DNA of 64,000 nucleotides from Costus lasius (Eukaryota > Streptophyta > Magnoliopsida > Zingiberales > Costaceae), in contig CM050450.1 of assembly GCA_027563935.2 (NCBI GenBank), forward strand, positions 14,181,957-14,245,956, given 5' to 3'. Below the pieces are notes generated by a model, which did not search any database, was not told where the DNA came from, and saw nothing but the letters and a program-made list of their open reading frames with translations. The first letter of the stretch is position 1, and every line of letters starts with the position of its first letter. The position numbers were made by a program, and so were the translations under genes. Below, in pieces: positions 1 through 11,423 of this stretch.

Positions 1-282
1 AGAGCTGCTTGGCGGCCCTCTTTGCGGCTCCCCCCGACTCCTGCCCAGTGCATCCCCCTCCCCGCGCGCTTGGACGTTCGAGTTTGGAGATCAAGGCCAC
101 CGGACGGAGCTGCTCGGTGACCCAGCCCGGAGACACCCGCTCCCGAGACCCCGCCCCCGTCGCTGTTCCGCTCTCATCCCTCTCCCGCATTGCGGTTCTA
201 GACGCATAAGACCCTGCCTGTTCCACTCTTTTGACACGTGAGAGTCACGTGGTCCCTCCCTGTGGGTTATGTTTCTCTTCTC
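1..282. other. GC-rich tract at the window edge, origin unknown
   Basis: The first 210 bases are very GC-rich, unlike the AT-rich DNA that follows, and are open on the plus strand from 9 to 209 (66 codons, rich in Pro, Ser and Arg). I recognise no domain. It could be the end of a gene lying to the left of the window, or a GC-rich LTR or untranslated stretch. Composition alone does not support a protein call. Confidence 0.25.
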
Positions 283-632
283 TGTGGATTAGATATCCCT
301 TCCCTCTATTTTTACGTACTTTCACGGAAACAGTTAGTTAGGCTTTACATAGAAGAAAAATGTATGTCTTTTGTTTATTGAGATGAGGTAGGAGAAAAAA
401 ATATTTACAGCTTAATTAGTTTAGAGAGATCATGATTTGATTCAATTTGATAATAAAAAAAGTTTGTTAATATAAAAAAATATATCCCAGAACTTATTCA
501 TATTCGATTAGATGTTTATTCAGATAAAGAAAAATGAAACCTACATGGAAAATCCTATCAAAATCCTTAAGGTATTCAAATAGTGAAGGCATTATAGCAA
601 TACATGTTGAGAATGAAGCTACTTAGGATGTT

Positions 633-930
633 TTATGTACAGATTCTATCTTATCATATACATGTTTTATGTTATCTGATACAAGTTTTATATTATATGA
701 TACAAGTTCTTCCATATCATATATAGATTATACCTTATTTGTTTTAAATTCTATATTATTTGATACAAGTTTAATCTTATCATATACAGGTTCTACATTA
801 TCATATACATATTCTCCCTTAATAGATACAAATTCCACCTTATCATATACAGCTTCAACCTTAACATATATACATGTTATACCTTAGCATATACAACTTC
901 TACGTTAACATATGGAAGTTCTACGCTATT
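633..930 (+). repeat. 21-bp minisatellite in copy A
   Basis: Degenerate 21-bp units centred on TTATCATATACA-like and TTCTACATTA-like blocks repeat about a dozen times. Because 21 is a multiple of three, one frame stays open (669-887) and would encode heptads with alternating Leu, Ser, Tyr and Thr. The same array occurs in copy B at about 6113-6430. I treat it as a tandem repeat, not a gene. Confidence 0.7.
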
Positions 931-1253
931 TAAAAAAGGTTTTATGTTAAGGGAAAAATCACCTTTAGCTTAGGATGAGATTAAGTTTAATCCGAGAGTT
1001 GAGTAGAGGGTGAGGTCGACCCGAATTGCATTGAGTATACTTGGCTCACCGAGAGCGAAGATGACAACGAGAAGATGAGGCGAGTAGATCGTATTTGGGA
1101 AGAGCAAGTCCAGTGAAAAAGAGTAGAGATGAAGGTGAGAAGACGAGGTGGAGCAAATAGGAACAAAAGAGCATGTTTGGCTAGCAAGAGAAGAGTTTTA
1201 GAAGAACAAAAGAGTTACAACAAATCAAGGAGAAAAGGGCTTTATGACAATTA

Positions 1254-1436
1254 GGATTTTATTGAGTAAAATAATGCTTTGAGATGTGTGCCCCATCTTA
1301 CTTGATGATTTGTGAAACAAATCATATGGGGCCTGCTTAAGTAAGTTTAGCAGGGCCCATGCTTAAAAATCACACCCCTGCTCGCAAATGCCCGTTTCAA
1401 AAACCCGATTTAAGGCAAGCATATATTTCAAAACAG
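1254..1436. other. Segment in copy A absent from copy B
   Basis: Copy B runs from ATTAGG to TTTCCAACTTAATAA with no gap, while copy A has about 180 extra bases between the corresponding points. The segment contains a short imperfect inverted stretch (TGATTTGTGAAACAAATCA near 1302). It may be a small insertion in A or a deletion in B. No terminal repeats are clear enough for a class call. Confidence 0.45.
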
Positions 1437-2183
1437 GTTGCCAACCTGATAACTTGTTTTTGTTTCCATCTTTATCATTTATTTTTTTTTGGCAACCATG
1501 TGTACCGCTCAGATTTGAACACTTTTGATTTGTCGACTTCATGTCTTCTGGCCTAGTCATTAATTATAAGTTTCTAGATAACTGTTGGGCCTTTGACCCC
1601 TCATCCTTCTCCAACGTTATAGATGTTGCTTCGGCTGATTACTCATTTCTTTACCTTTCTATGCCTATTTGCGAGCACTATAATCTGAGTTGAGGCGAAC
1701 GCATGCATCGACTACCAATATCTTCCTTGTCCCACTAGGGTTCGCTAGAGTAGTTTTCAGCACTACCAAATCCTCGACTTTCACTACCCCTCATGATGTT
1801 TGCCCAGAGTCGCTTCAGGTATTCATCTCCTTCCTAACTTTTTGTTTGCTTGGAATCAGTCGATACTAAATATTTTTGTTGTCGTGGAATTATGCCAATT
1901 CTACAAGTATTTGGTTTCTGCTGCTTTCTGACAACGTCTTCTAGACATTAGACACTGTAGTTGTGGACACCTTAATTGACATTGTCATTGCGTCTCATCA
2001 CCTACGCACGCATCTGCTTCGTCCATAGAAGTTGCGCGGTTCAACAACAATGCAACGCACTATTTCAGTTGAACTAGGTGAGTAGTGGACTAGTTTAGTC
2101 AATGTTCACCTAGTGTGAGTTTTAGAACTAGTTCAGTTTGTTCCCGAATTTTCACTTGTGCAAGTGAAATGTCAAAAATCTTA

Positions 2184-2357
2184 GGGCCCGTTTGGCCCTA
2201 TTGTAAAGCAATTTTTAAGTTACTTTTGGAGAGAAGCTGTTTGATAATCTAATAAGAAGCGAAAAAAAGTAATTTAATAGCAAAAAAAAAAAGTAACTTA
2301 ACAGCAGAAGTCAAAATTCCGCCTTCTGCTTTTACAGAAATAGGGCCAAACAGGCCC
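2184..2357. mobile_element. Tourist-like MITE in copy A (174 bp)
   Basis: The ends are imperfect inverted repeats (GGGCCCGTTTGGCCCTA at the left, TAGGGCCAAACAGGCCC at the right). They are flanked by TTA on both sides (2181-2183 and 2358-2360), as expected for PIF/Harbinger-type MITEs. The interior is AT-rich and non-coding. A diverged copy sits at the same place in repeat copy B (9201-9361), so the insertion predates the duplication. Confidence 0.75.
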
Positions 2358-2964
2358 TTAGAATCAACTTGATTCAATTGAGCATGTGTGAACCTTATAC
2401 AAACTTTGATTATCATAATTTTGATTAGTTGGTTATCAGGCTAGTTCAGTGGAATTTTGACTAATTCAATGACATTTGAACTAGGTAATGTGGCATTGAG
2501 ATTAGACCCATAGGCTTTAGCCTCGGTTCAATAATTTTTTGGTTCACGGATGCATGTTAAACATGACATTAATCATGTGCATACTAGTTCATTCACTTGG
2601 TTGGACTTCCTTGTTGATCATTGGGCTAAATTAGATCTTTTAACATTTAATAGTATAAGTTCAACAGTTAAGATAGGAATCTATCCCTATCCCTATTCCT
2701 GTGACATAATGTTAGAAAATGTACATTCGGATAGACATTGATACATTTGTCTTATTTCTAATCCAGTTGATTTGTTCCTTCATTCATATTTTGATTATTG
2801 TGCTCATGATTAGTATAGATAAATTGTGAGAGGTTATAATATATGCTCTAATTTATTTTTAGGCACCCAAATGTTATTAATTTTTTACTTGGTCCATTTA
2901 TTGCACTGGATGGATCATTCTTTGATGAGAAGGTGAACTAATTATAAAAATATCTTTAATCTCT

Positions 2965-3393
2965 AGAAACAACGCCGTTTGGCCTAGTTTCTGCTTCTAA
3001 TTTTTGCTGATTGAAGAAATACTAGTTAAAGAAGTTTGAGGGTGTTTGAATGCACAGCTTATGGCTAGGTTATTCTATTTATAATAAATAATTTTTTATT
3101 AAAAAATTACTAAGATAAAAATTATATAATTAAATTTATAATTAACTATAATTAAAATATTTATTAAAAATATTATAAGTTGTACTATTAAAAAATTATT
3201 ATTATATATAAGGGTTATTAAGCATAAGCAGATGGGGGGCTAGAGAAACAGTGTCACCCTTACTTCTCAAAGAAGTATCTATTTGTGGGTTATAACAGAG
3301 AAGCTAAAGGGCTAAATACCTCAGCTTCTTAATTTCTGCTAGCCACAATATCATAAGCAATCCCAAAAGCTAGGCCAAACGGGGCCAACATCG
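2965..3393. mobile_element. Probable MITE with GCCGTTTGGCCTAG-type ends
   Basis: Left sequence GCCGTTTGGCCTAGTTTC and right sequence AAAGCTAGGCCAAACGGGGC are inverted repeats about 420 bp apart, enclosing AT-rich non-coding DNA. Exact ends and target duplication are not clear by eye. It lies downstream of the 3' end of the minus-strand dioxygenase gene. Confidence 0.5.
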
Positions 3394-3536
3394 GCTGCTT
3401 ACTGATGAGAACATAGCTTCTTCTCTCAAACTCCGTCTGAACCGATCTTCATTAAAAAATAAGTTCTGATGTAACTCTAGAGATACACACAAGATTGCTG
3501 TCAAATACTAATCAATTGGAGTAAATGAAGGTAGTA

Positions 3537-4697
3537 TCATAATTTGAAGTGCTCCAGTGCGGATCTCCCGTCCGATCCTTTGCTGAAGTAGTATTCGATG
3601 TATTCCCTCACAGTCACCTCCCTGTAAATTGGGGGGTTTTCATCCGATATCAACTCCTTCATGGGGCCGTAGGGCACTGCTGATAGGTAGAAATCTGGTT
3701 TGAAGAAGGACGCCACCGAAATCCTCGGGCCAATCTTCTTTGCCAGCACTCTATGCTCAGCGCTCTTCAGCTTGCCATTGGAGATCAGCTATAGATTCAA
3801 GCAGAGTATTCCACAATTTTATTGTGCCCTAATTTTAGTGCTATGCAATGGAATGCCTGATCAATATAGCAGAACCTGGAAAAGGTCGCCAAGGTTGACT
3901 ACGAGAGACCCTGGTAGAGGGGGCATATCGATCCATTGATCCTGGTGCAGCACCTGCAGGCCGCCGATCTGATCTTGCAGAAGGATGATGAGGAAATCGG
4001 GGTCGGAGTGCTTGCTGTTCCCGTGGGTGAGCTCCGGCTCCGGGCAAGGTGGATAATAGTGACAGACCACACGGAGTCCGTCGGCGCACTCCATCTCTAA
4101 CAGACGCTCGCTCCCTAGGCCAAGACCCTCGGACAGCAACTGGAACAAAACTGCACCCAATTTCTGAACGTGGTCCGTGAATTCAAGCAATTCTTTCCGG
4201 CAAGCGGCGGGGAGCTCCTCCGGGCGGGGGGCCTCCGGAGCCATGTTGCATCGCAGGGTGTCCTTCCAATTGGCGGCCGGCGCAGTGTAGAGATCGAAGT
4301 TGCTATGGTACCGCACATTTCGCCGCGGGTTCCGCGTGTAGAACGGCCGCTTCACCTCGACCGGCTCCTCGTGAAACCTAGCCGTTGCTCGAAGCATTTC
4401 GTCGAGCACCTCGTTTCGGATGCCGTGGTTGACAACCTGGAAGAAACCGAAGGTCGCGGCGGCCTGAAGCACCTGCGCCACCGCCCGCTCGCGCTGCGCC
4501 CCGCTGGTGCCGACCCCGGTGAGGTCGATAACAGGTATTCGGGGGGCGGGGGAGGGGCTGGGTTGGGGTTGCTCGGGTGGTTGGACGAAGAAGAGAGGGA
4601 TCTTGGCGATGCCGGCGTCGACGAGACCCTTAACGCCAGCTTTGGTGTCGTCGAAGGCCTTGACGGCAGCGGCTCTGTCGTAGTCCCCGGCAGACAT
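3537..4697 (-). CDS. 2-oxoglutarate/Fe(II) dioxygenase, ACC oxidase homolog-like
   Basis: Two exons on the minus strand, complement(3876..4697) and complement(3537..3788), joined by an 87-bp intron with GT and AG borders, give 357 residues, a normal family length. The N-terminal DIOX_N part carries IPVIDLTGV and [10 protein letters not shown]. The C-terminal 2OG-FeII oxygenase core has the HxD iron ligands in KHSDPDF, the distal His in SAEHRVL and the 2OG-binding RxS in GPRISVASF, so all catalytic residues are present. The family is soluble and cytosolic and oxidises small metabolites with 2-oxoglutarate, O2 and ascorbate. The layout resembles plant proteins named 1-aminocyclopropane-1-carboxylate oxidase homologs, which are not true ACC oxidases; the substrate cannot be read from sequence. 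The start [21 protein letters not shown] fits the family N-terminus. Exon 1 is strongly GC-rich, unlike its flanks, and long shadow frames on both strands reflect this. The gene lies between two direct repeats. Confidence 0.9.
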
Positions 4698-4699
4698 TG

Positions 4700-5422
4700 T
4701 TTCGTTGTGCTTGCTCGAGAATGGGGCGAACGATGGAGGAAGATACAGCTTCGCGGTCCTATCAATAATTCTTTAATTCACAGAGAATTAGACGTCAGTG
4801 ATATGAACTGTCCACCAATTAATCTCTTTGGAAGCATGTGGGTTGGCATGGGAATCTAAAGTTTGTTGTTTTCTTTTATTAAAAAAAATATGCAAAGTCG
4901 ATTGAGTGAGTAAAAAAATCTCATCCATACATAAATACTTAAAATTAAAATTTACCCAATTTTGTGTTATTTATTTTGTAGTGGTTTACTCTAGCACAAT
5001 CAAAGCAAAATTTTCCGTGGATCAGAAAAAATATGATTATTTTCTAATTTTTCTTAAAATCAAACTCCATAATTTTCAAGCTGGGACTATTTGGTTTTTA
5101 ACTTTCTTTAAGTTGCCCCACAATTTCACAAATTATATTAATTTTTTTCCAATACACCTTTGTTTTTTGCGAAATCCAAAATACACCTAGCTTAATACAA
5201 TTTAAATATATTATTTTACTTATTTTATATTATATAATACTATCTATTTAATTTTTTAATTAATTTGGATTTATTTCAAGCAAAACCCAAAACACGAGCA
5301 TTTGTATTTGTTAAACTTAAGTCCTAAATTAAAAGTCCAATAAACAAATAATTGCTACTACTATACATGATATAGTTATATTTTATAATTGCAAAAAAAT
5401 AATTTTAAATTTTTTTCAAAAA

Positions 5423-5460
<38 letters not shown>

Positions 5461-5769
5461 TTAACAAAATCAACACATTTTATTCCCATTAAAAAGAATT
5501 ACAAATTGGTAGAGAATAGATATTTTAGTTTTGCTTCAGAGTTTTGAGATACCTTAAAAAAAAACTTTGGACACTAAGTTAAATTTTGGTACAATTTTTC
5601 CCCTTCAAACTCACTTGGTGGAATTTTCTTATAACAATAATTATCACTTAAGAATTCAAATAGTAACTTTATGGCCTGCTTCTTTGAAGAGAATTCATAT
5701 AGGGGAAAAAAAATACAATGAATCTGAATGCAAAATCTATCATATGCATTATATTTTTTTCTTCTTCCC
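4700..5769. other. AT-rich intergenic DNA upstream of the dioxygenase
   Basis: This is the 5' flank of the minus-strand dioxygenase, so it should hold its promoter, but no single TATA box stands out in such AT-rich sequence. It includes a (TA)n microsatellite at about 5427-5456 and several poly-A and poly-T runs. No gene is seen. Confidence 0.5.
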
Positions 5770-6112
5770 ATGTGGATTCTCTCTAAAGAAACAGGCCGTT
5801 AGGCTTTATACATAAGAAAAATAATTTATGTCTTTTGTTTATTGGGATGAGGTAGGAGAAAAAAATTATTTAAATCTTAATTAGTTTAGAGAGATCATGA
5901 TTCATGATTTGATTCAATTGATAATAAAAAAGTTTGTTAATATAAGAAAATATATGCTAGAACTTATTCTATCTTCTATTAGATCTGTTTATTCAGATGA
6001 AGAAAAATTGCAACCTACAAGGAAAATCCTATCAAAATCTTTGAGGTATTCAAATAGTGAAGGCCTTATAGCAATGCATCTTGAGAATGAAGTCACTTAG
6101 GATGTTTTATAT

Positions 6113-6430
6113 ACAGATTCTATCTTATCATATATATGTTTTATGTTTTCTGATACAAGTTTTACATTATATGATATAGGTTCTTCCTTATCATATGCAA
6201 TTTCTACCTTATTTGATTCAAATTCTACATTATTTGATACAAGTTCGATCTTATCATATACAGGTTCTATGTTATCATATATAGGTTCTATGTTATCTTA
6301 TACATATTCTCCCTTAATAGATACAAGTTCCACCTTATCATATACAACTTCAACCTTAACATATACATGTTATACCTTAGCATATTCAACTTCTATGTTA
6401 ACATATGGAAGTTCTACGCTATTTAAAAAT
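6113..6430 (+). repeat. 21-bp minisatellite in copy B
   Basis: This is the counterpart of the array at 633-930, with 21-bp units such as GGTTCTATGTTATCATATAT. The open frame 6143-6466 spans it and would encode 107 residues of heptads rich in Ser, Thr, Leu and Tyr. Copies A and B differ in unit number and in many positions. Confidence 0.7.
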
Positions 6431-6994
6431 GGTTCTACGTTAAGGGAAAAATCACCTTTAGCTTAGGATGAGATTGAGTTTGATCCGAGAGTTGAGTAGG
6501 GAGTGAGGTTGACCCGAATTGCATTAAGTATACTTGGCTCACCAAGAGCGGAGATGACAATGAGAAGATGAGGTGAGCAAATCCTATTTGGGAAGAGCAA
6601 GTCCTGGGAACAAGAGTAGAGATAAAGGCGAGAAGACGAGGTGGAGCAAGCAGGAACAAAAGAGCACGTTTGACTAGCAAGAAATGAGTTTTAGAAGAAC
6701 AGGAGCGTTACAATAGATCAAGGAGAGAAAAGCGCTTTATGAGAATTAGGTTTCCAACTTAATAATTTGTTTTTGTTTCCATTTCTATCATTTTATTTTT
6801 TTGGCAACCATGTGTACTGCTCAGATTTGAACACTTTTGATGTGTCGACTTCATGTCTTGTGACCCCAATCATTAATTATAAGTTTTTGGGTAATTGTTG
6901 GACCATTGACTGCTCATCCTTCTCCGTCATTACAGATGTTGCTTCGGACAATTACTCATTTCTTTAGCTTTCTATGCCTGTTTGCGAGCACTAT

Positions 6995-8679
6995 TGATGG
7001 GGGTGCTAAGCATGCACACATTCAAACAACGCGATTTGAAAACATTTTGCTAGTTAAGTATAGCTTAATGAAACCCTTTATGCTAACGTAGTTGGAAATA
7101 GCTTGTTTTGAGTATTTGTAAGTAAAAACCGAAATTAGGCAAGTAGCAAACTGAAATTAAATCCTATCATGCAAGTCTAGGGCAAGTGTTAAAACCGAAA
7201 TTGAGACCTATCATGCAATCTAGAGCTTGAAAAACAACACTATTCTAAGGGAGAGGCTCACCTTGCGCCCTTTGAGAATAGAAAGGGCGAACTTCCCGTT
7301 CTTCACCGGTCCAATGGTTGAACTCACGAAGTAGGGCCCTATGAGCTTACAACCATGGCATTACAGCATTCCCACACATGCGTGGGTGAGTATTTGACAA
7401 ATATTAAGAGGCCTTTTACAATCACAACCAAGGGGGAGACTAGTTCTCCAAGTTCCCTTGCTAACAATTTAGAGACTAGCTATTAGAGGGGGGGAGAGAG
7501 GGGAATGACGCCTTGCATATCTTCTGATCCTTGCGCAACTCGGGTAGGTGCTTGCTCTTGACATGGTGTGGGTGACACCTTCTTGAGTCTCGGTTGTGTC
7601 CAGCTCCTCCTCTTGGGCTGAGGAATCTTCAGGACTGAGGGGAGGAGGTGGCGTGAGCTTCAACTTCAAGGCATGAGCAAGAGTGGAAGAAGGTTGAAGG
7701 AGGGAAGAGGAGAAGAGCTCTCGGCTAGGGTTGGAAGAGGGAGAAGAGTTGGGGTGACACACACCCTTGAAGACACACTTCAGAAGTTCTTTTCAAAAGT
7801 ATTCAACTCTAACCTCTACCAAGAGTGTTTACAAGGTTATAATAAGCAGCCAAAGGGAGAGACAAACCCTAGGCGCATACACAAGTCAAACAAGCAAAAG
7901 AAGATTCCTGCACTTTGAGCTGGCGCATTGATGGGGCTGAGCCTTTCTCCATTTGTTGGCTGGCTTCCTTGTACCTCTTTTGGAGTCTTCCTCAAGAGGG
8001 TAATGGAGGATTCTGAGCTGCTGTTGGGGCTGATCTCCTGGTGGCTTCGGTTGAAGAGAGGGGCAGGAACTTCCAGAAGTGGAGGGGCAACTTCCTGCGG
8101 TTGTGAAGGTGGGATGCAGGCTGCTTCCTTGCATTGATGGGCTGGCGCATTTGCCTTCATGGTGCTGCTGGAAAGCTGAGGATAGCTGGCCTTGTCCCCC
8201 TTTACTCCAAAGGGAAAGGGGCGGTTGGAGAGTGAAGACAAACCCCTTATGGATGCCAACTAGGATGGTGAAGTTTGGGGTAGTTGTTGTGATGCTCCAT
8301 AAGGTGGGTGGGCTGATTCTTCCATGGAATGGGCTGATGGGCTCTTGGTGCCACTTGAGTTGTGTTGGCCTGATTTTGACTTGTGTTTCCAAAATGGGGT
8401 TGACCTAATCTATTACATAAATTGCATGCACTAATCCTACTATACATAAGTGGCGGAACCTAGAAATGTAACTACATGGTGTAATTGGAGGGTGGATCTA
8501 ACCTACCACATGATGCAAGTTATGCTAGGAGATCTAACTTAAAGGATGTAGGCAATGCAAGGAATGAAAATCTAACTTAAAGATGCATGCAATGCAAGAG
8601 ATGGAAATTTAGGTGCCCTAGCTAGGGTAACCTTAAACTCCATTTGTATTTCCGTGGGTCATGTCGCCTCCCCACATCA
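6995..8679. mobile_element. Solo-LTR-like insertion with 5-bp target duplication
   Basis: The element starts TGATGGGGGTG and ends CCCCACATCA, i.e. TG...CA with short inverted ends TGATG/CATCA. It is flanked by ACTAT at 6990-6994 and 8680-8684. Copy A of the host repeat shows the empty site with a single ACTAT near 1678. A 1.7-kb unit with these ends, 5-bp duplication and no coding domains is best explained as a solo LTR. Several frames of 60-168 codons inside overlap on both strands and show no domains. The retrotransposon family is not identified. Confidence 0.7.
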
Positions 8680-9200
8680 ACTATGATCTGAGTTGAGGCG
8701 AATGCATGCAGTGACGACCAATGTCTTCCTTGTCCAAATAGGGTTTGCTAGAGTAGTTTCCAGCACCTCCAAACCCTCGACTTTCACTACCCCTCGTGAT
8801 GTTGCCCAGAGTCGCTTCAAGTATTCATCTTCTTCCCGACTTTTTGTTTGCTTGGAAGCAATTGATACTGAGTATTTTTGTTGTTATGGAAGTTATGCCA
8901 ATGCTGCAAGTCTTTGGTTTCTGTTGCTACCTGGAAACATCTACTAGACATTAGACGTTGTGGTTGTGGACACCTTAATTGACACTATCATCATGCGTCT
9001 CATCGCCTACGCACGCATCTACACCAGTGGTGCTTCGTCCATAGCAGTTGCGTGGTTGAACAACAATGCAATGCACTGTTTTAGTTGAACTAGGTGAGTA
9101 GTGGACTAGTTTGGTTAATGTTCACCTAGTGTGAGTTTTGGAACTAATTCAGTTTGTTCCCGAATTTTCACTGGTTCAAGCACAAATGTCAAAAATCTTA

Positions 9201-9361
9201 GGGCCCATATGGCCCTACTGTAAAGCAATTTTTAAGCTACTTTTAGAGATAAGTTGTTTGATAATCAAATTAGAAGGGAAAAAAGTAACTTAAAAACAGA
9301 AGTTTTAGAAGCTTCTAACTTCTACCAACTTTTGCTTTTACAAAGTGGGCCAAACAAGCCC
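9201..9361. mobile_element. Tourist-like MITE in copy B
   Basis: This is the diverged partner of the MITE at 2184-2357, again bounded by TTA (9198-9200 and 9362-9364), with GGGCCCATATGGCCCTA and GGGCCAAACAAGCCC ends. Its interior has diverged and contains a TTAGAAGCTTCTAA palindrome. Confidence 0.65.
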
Positions 9362-9677
9362 TTAAAATCAGCTTGATTTGATTGCGTATGTGTGAGCCTT
9401 ATACAAACTTTGATTATCATAATTTTGATTAGTTGGTTATCAGACTAGTGCAGCACCTGCAGCAAGGTACCTAGCTGTGTGTAGGTTTCACGATCACCGT
9501 GACATAGAATATCATGAAATCGATCGCATTTTAAGATTTCACGATTTCACAATAATTATTTCACGATCATCGTGAAATCCTAGACACATACTGCAGATCG
9601 ATGCAGTTGGGTGCCCAATTGCACCGACCTGCAGCAGGGTACCCAGTAATGACAGCAAAGATTAAATCAATGCAGCC

Positions 9678-9730
9678 GTGATTGATACACAAACTCAAAG
9701 GTCACGGCCTTTGACATACGTATCAATCAC
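9678..9730. repeat. Long perfect-stem hairpin upstream of the copia gag
   Basis: GTGATTGATAC (9678-9688) pairs with GTATCAATCAC (9720-9730), and the inner TCAAAGG (9695-9701) pairs with CCTTTGA (9708-9714). This gives a two-step stem with a small loop, ending 46 bases before the gag start codon. It lies in what should be the leader or LTR end of the copia element. Its function is unknown. Confidence 0.6.
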
Positions 9731-9776
9731 GCATCTTCTGTGAGTCAGTTTTCGTAGCTCTTCTACTTTCTTTATC

Positions 9777-11423
9777 ATGTCTGAAGTCAATTCCTCCGCA
9801 CATAATGATACACTATCAGACAACATGCAAATTTCATCCATTCTTCCGGGTGGAATTTCCTTTCAACCAATTAAATTAACCTGTGACAACTATCTGCTTT
9901 GGAAGACTCAGTTGATGCCCATGTTGCGTTTACATGATTGCCTGAATATTCTTGACGGGACTCTCCTATGTCCTGCTCCTTCGGATCCCAATTATCTCAC
10001 CTGGATCAAGAAGGATCAAATTACTTTAACCTGGATTATGTCCACATTATCTGAACAGGTCATTCCATTAGTCGTCGGACTTCATTCCTCTTGTGCAGTG
10101 TGGGATACTCTTGCGCGTGCTTTTGCTTCGCACTCTCGCACACGTGTTCTGCAACTAAAGAGACAAGCTAAATGTCAAATCTGTTCACTTATGTTCACTA
10201 TGCTCATGAATGCCATAAGCGCTTCGACAACTCATATGTTGGCGGCTTTTCTTCACAAAGGCAACAACATTCTGTCAACACCATCATGTATCATACCCCT
10301 CCTCCATCATCCTCCACAAGCTGGCTTCTTGACTCTGGCGCCACTCACCATGTCACTCTGGATTATCATGCTCTCTCCGACGCAATTCCATACCATGGAT
10401 CGGAAACCGTACATATAGGCAACGGTACATGTTTGCAGATTTCTAACCTTGGACATACACATTTACCTTCCTCTACTCGTCCCTTACACATGTGCAACAT
10501 TCTTCATGTTCCTGCAATTACCAAAAACTTGCTTTCCGTACATCAATTTACTTCTAATAACAACGTATATTTCGATTTTCATCCTCATGAATGCTTTGTA
10601 AAGGATCGAGCGACGGGATCCATACTGCTCCGGGGGGGGGGGGGGACTCAAAAATGATCTTTATCATATACAATCATCACCTACCATCCACCTTGGACAA
10701 CGCACCAGTACCACCTCCTGGCATTGTCGACTTGGGCATCCCTCTTTACGCATCGCCAAGCAAATAATAGCTCGTCATGGTCTTCCTACTGTTTCGCATA
10801 ATGTGTCTCATCGTTGTCAGGCTTGTTTACAAGCCAAGAGTCATAAACTTCCTTTCTCTATTTCTAACAATAAAGCTACTATTCCTTTAGCACTTATTCA
10901 CTCTGATGTTTGGGGCCCTGCTCCTGTTTTATCAAGTACTGGTCATTCATATTATGTTTCCTTTATTGATGATTTTAGCAATTATACTTGGCTTTTTCTC
11001 ATGCATAGAAAATCTGAAGTCACCGCACTCTTTCAGCATTTCCAAAAACATGTTGAACGTTTCTTTGGACGCAAAATTTTAGCTATTCAATCTGATTGGG
11101 GTGGTGAGTTCTATGGTTTGCACCAACATCTCAAAACCTCCGGTATCCATCATCGAGTATCTTGTCCCCACACTCCGGAGCAAAACGGATCCGCCGAACG
11201 TAAACACAAGCATATTGTCGAAACCGCCTTAGCCCTCCTCCAACATGCCTCCGTACCTACCAAATATTGGGATGAGGTGGTCTCCACTGCGGTTCACCTA
11301 ATCAATCGCCTTCCCACTCCTACCTTAGCCAATCAAAGCCCTCTCGAAAAACTTTATGCTCGTTCTCCCAATTATGTCTTTCTCCGTGTTTTCGGCTGCG
11401 CATGCTACCTGTTAAATGACAGA
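9777..11423 (+). pseudogene. Ty1/copia retrotransposon fragment (gag, protease, integrase)
   Basis: The plus-strand pieces follow copia order. 9777-10190 is a gag N-terminus of the UBN2/retrotran_gag type (LTCDNYLLWKTQL, VWDTLARAFASHS). A CCHC knuckle follows (CQIC, then HYAHECHKRFD in the next frame), then protease with DSGATHH near 10335, the GAG-pre-integrase region, and integrase from 10803 with its catalytic Asp/Asp/Glu in HSDVWGP, QSDWGGEF and PEQNGSAERKH. Reverse transcriptase and RNase H are absent: the frame ends after FGCACYLL at 11423. A frameshift splits the zinc knuckle, gag is internally shortened before it, and a second frameshift coincides with a long G run near 10632. No flanking LTR pair is recognised. 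The copy cannot be autonomous. Confidence 0.85.

Larger units (their letters stand above)
283..2445 (+). repeat. Direct repeat, copy A (about 2.2 kb)
   Basis: This stretch matches 5770-9447 in the same orientation. Shared landmarks are the TTAGGCTTTA tract near 340 and 5800, the 21-bp minisatellite, the GTTGAGTAG block near 1000 and 6490, the TTTTTTTGGCAACCATGTGTAC block near 1490 and 6795, and the MITE near 2184 and 9201. No coding domain is recognisable. The pair could be a tandem segmental duplication whose unit includes the dioxygenase gene, or two copies of one unclassified element. Copy A has about 180 extra bases at 1254-1436 and lacks the large insertion of copy B. Confidence 0.8.
5770..9447 (+). 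repeat. Direct repeat, copy B, interrupted by an insertion
   Basis: This is the second copy of the 283-2445 repeat in the same orientation. It is longer because of the 1685-bp insertion at 6995-8679. Similarity to copy A ends at ...GGTTATCAGACTAGT near 9447, where the sequence switches to the copia-related segment. If the pair arose by tandem duplication, the second dioxygenase copy expected after this point is missing. Confidence 0.8.

Noticed and set aside
4170..4859. 229-codon plus-strand frame opposite the dioxygenase
   Set aside because: It is an antisense shadow of a GC-rich exon; the minus strand carries the complete domain and catalytic residues.
7469..8408. Several open frames of 97-168 codons on both strands
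   Set aside because: All lie inside the solo-LTR-like insertion, overlap each other and carry no domain.
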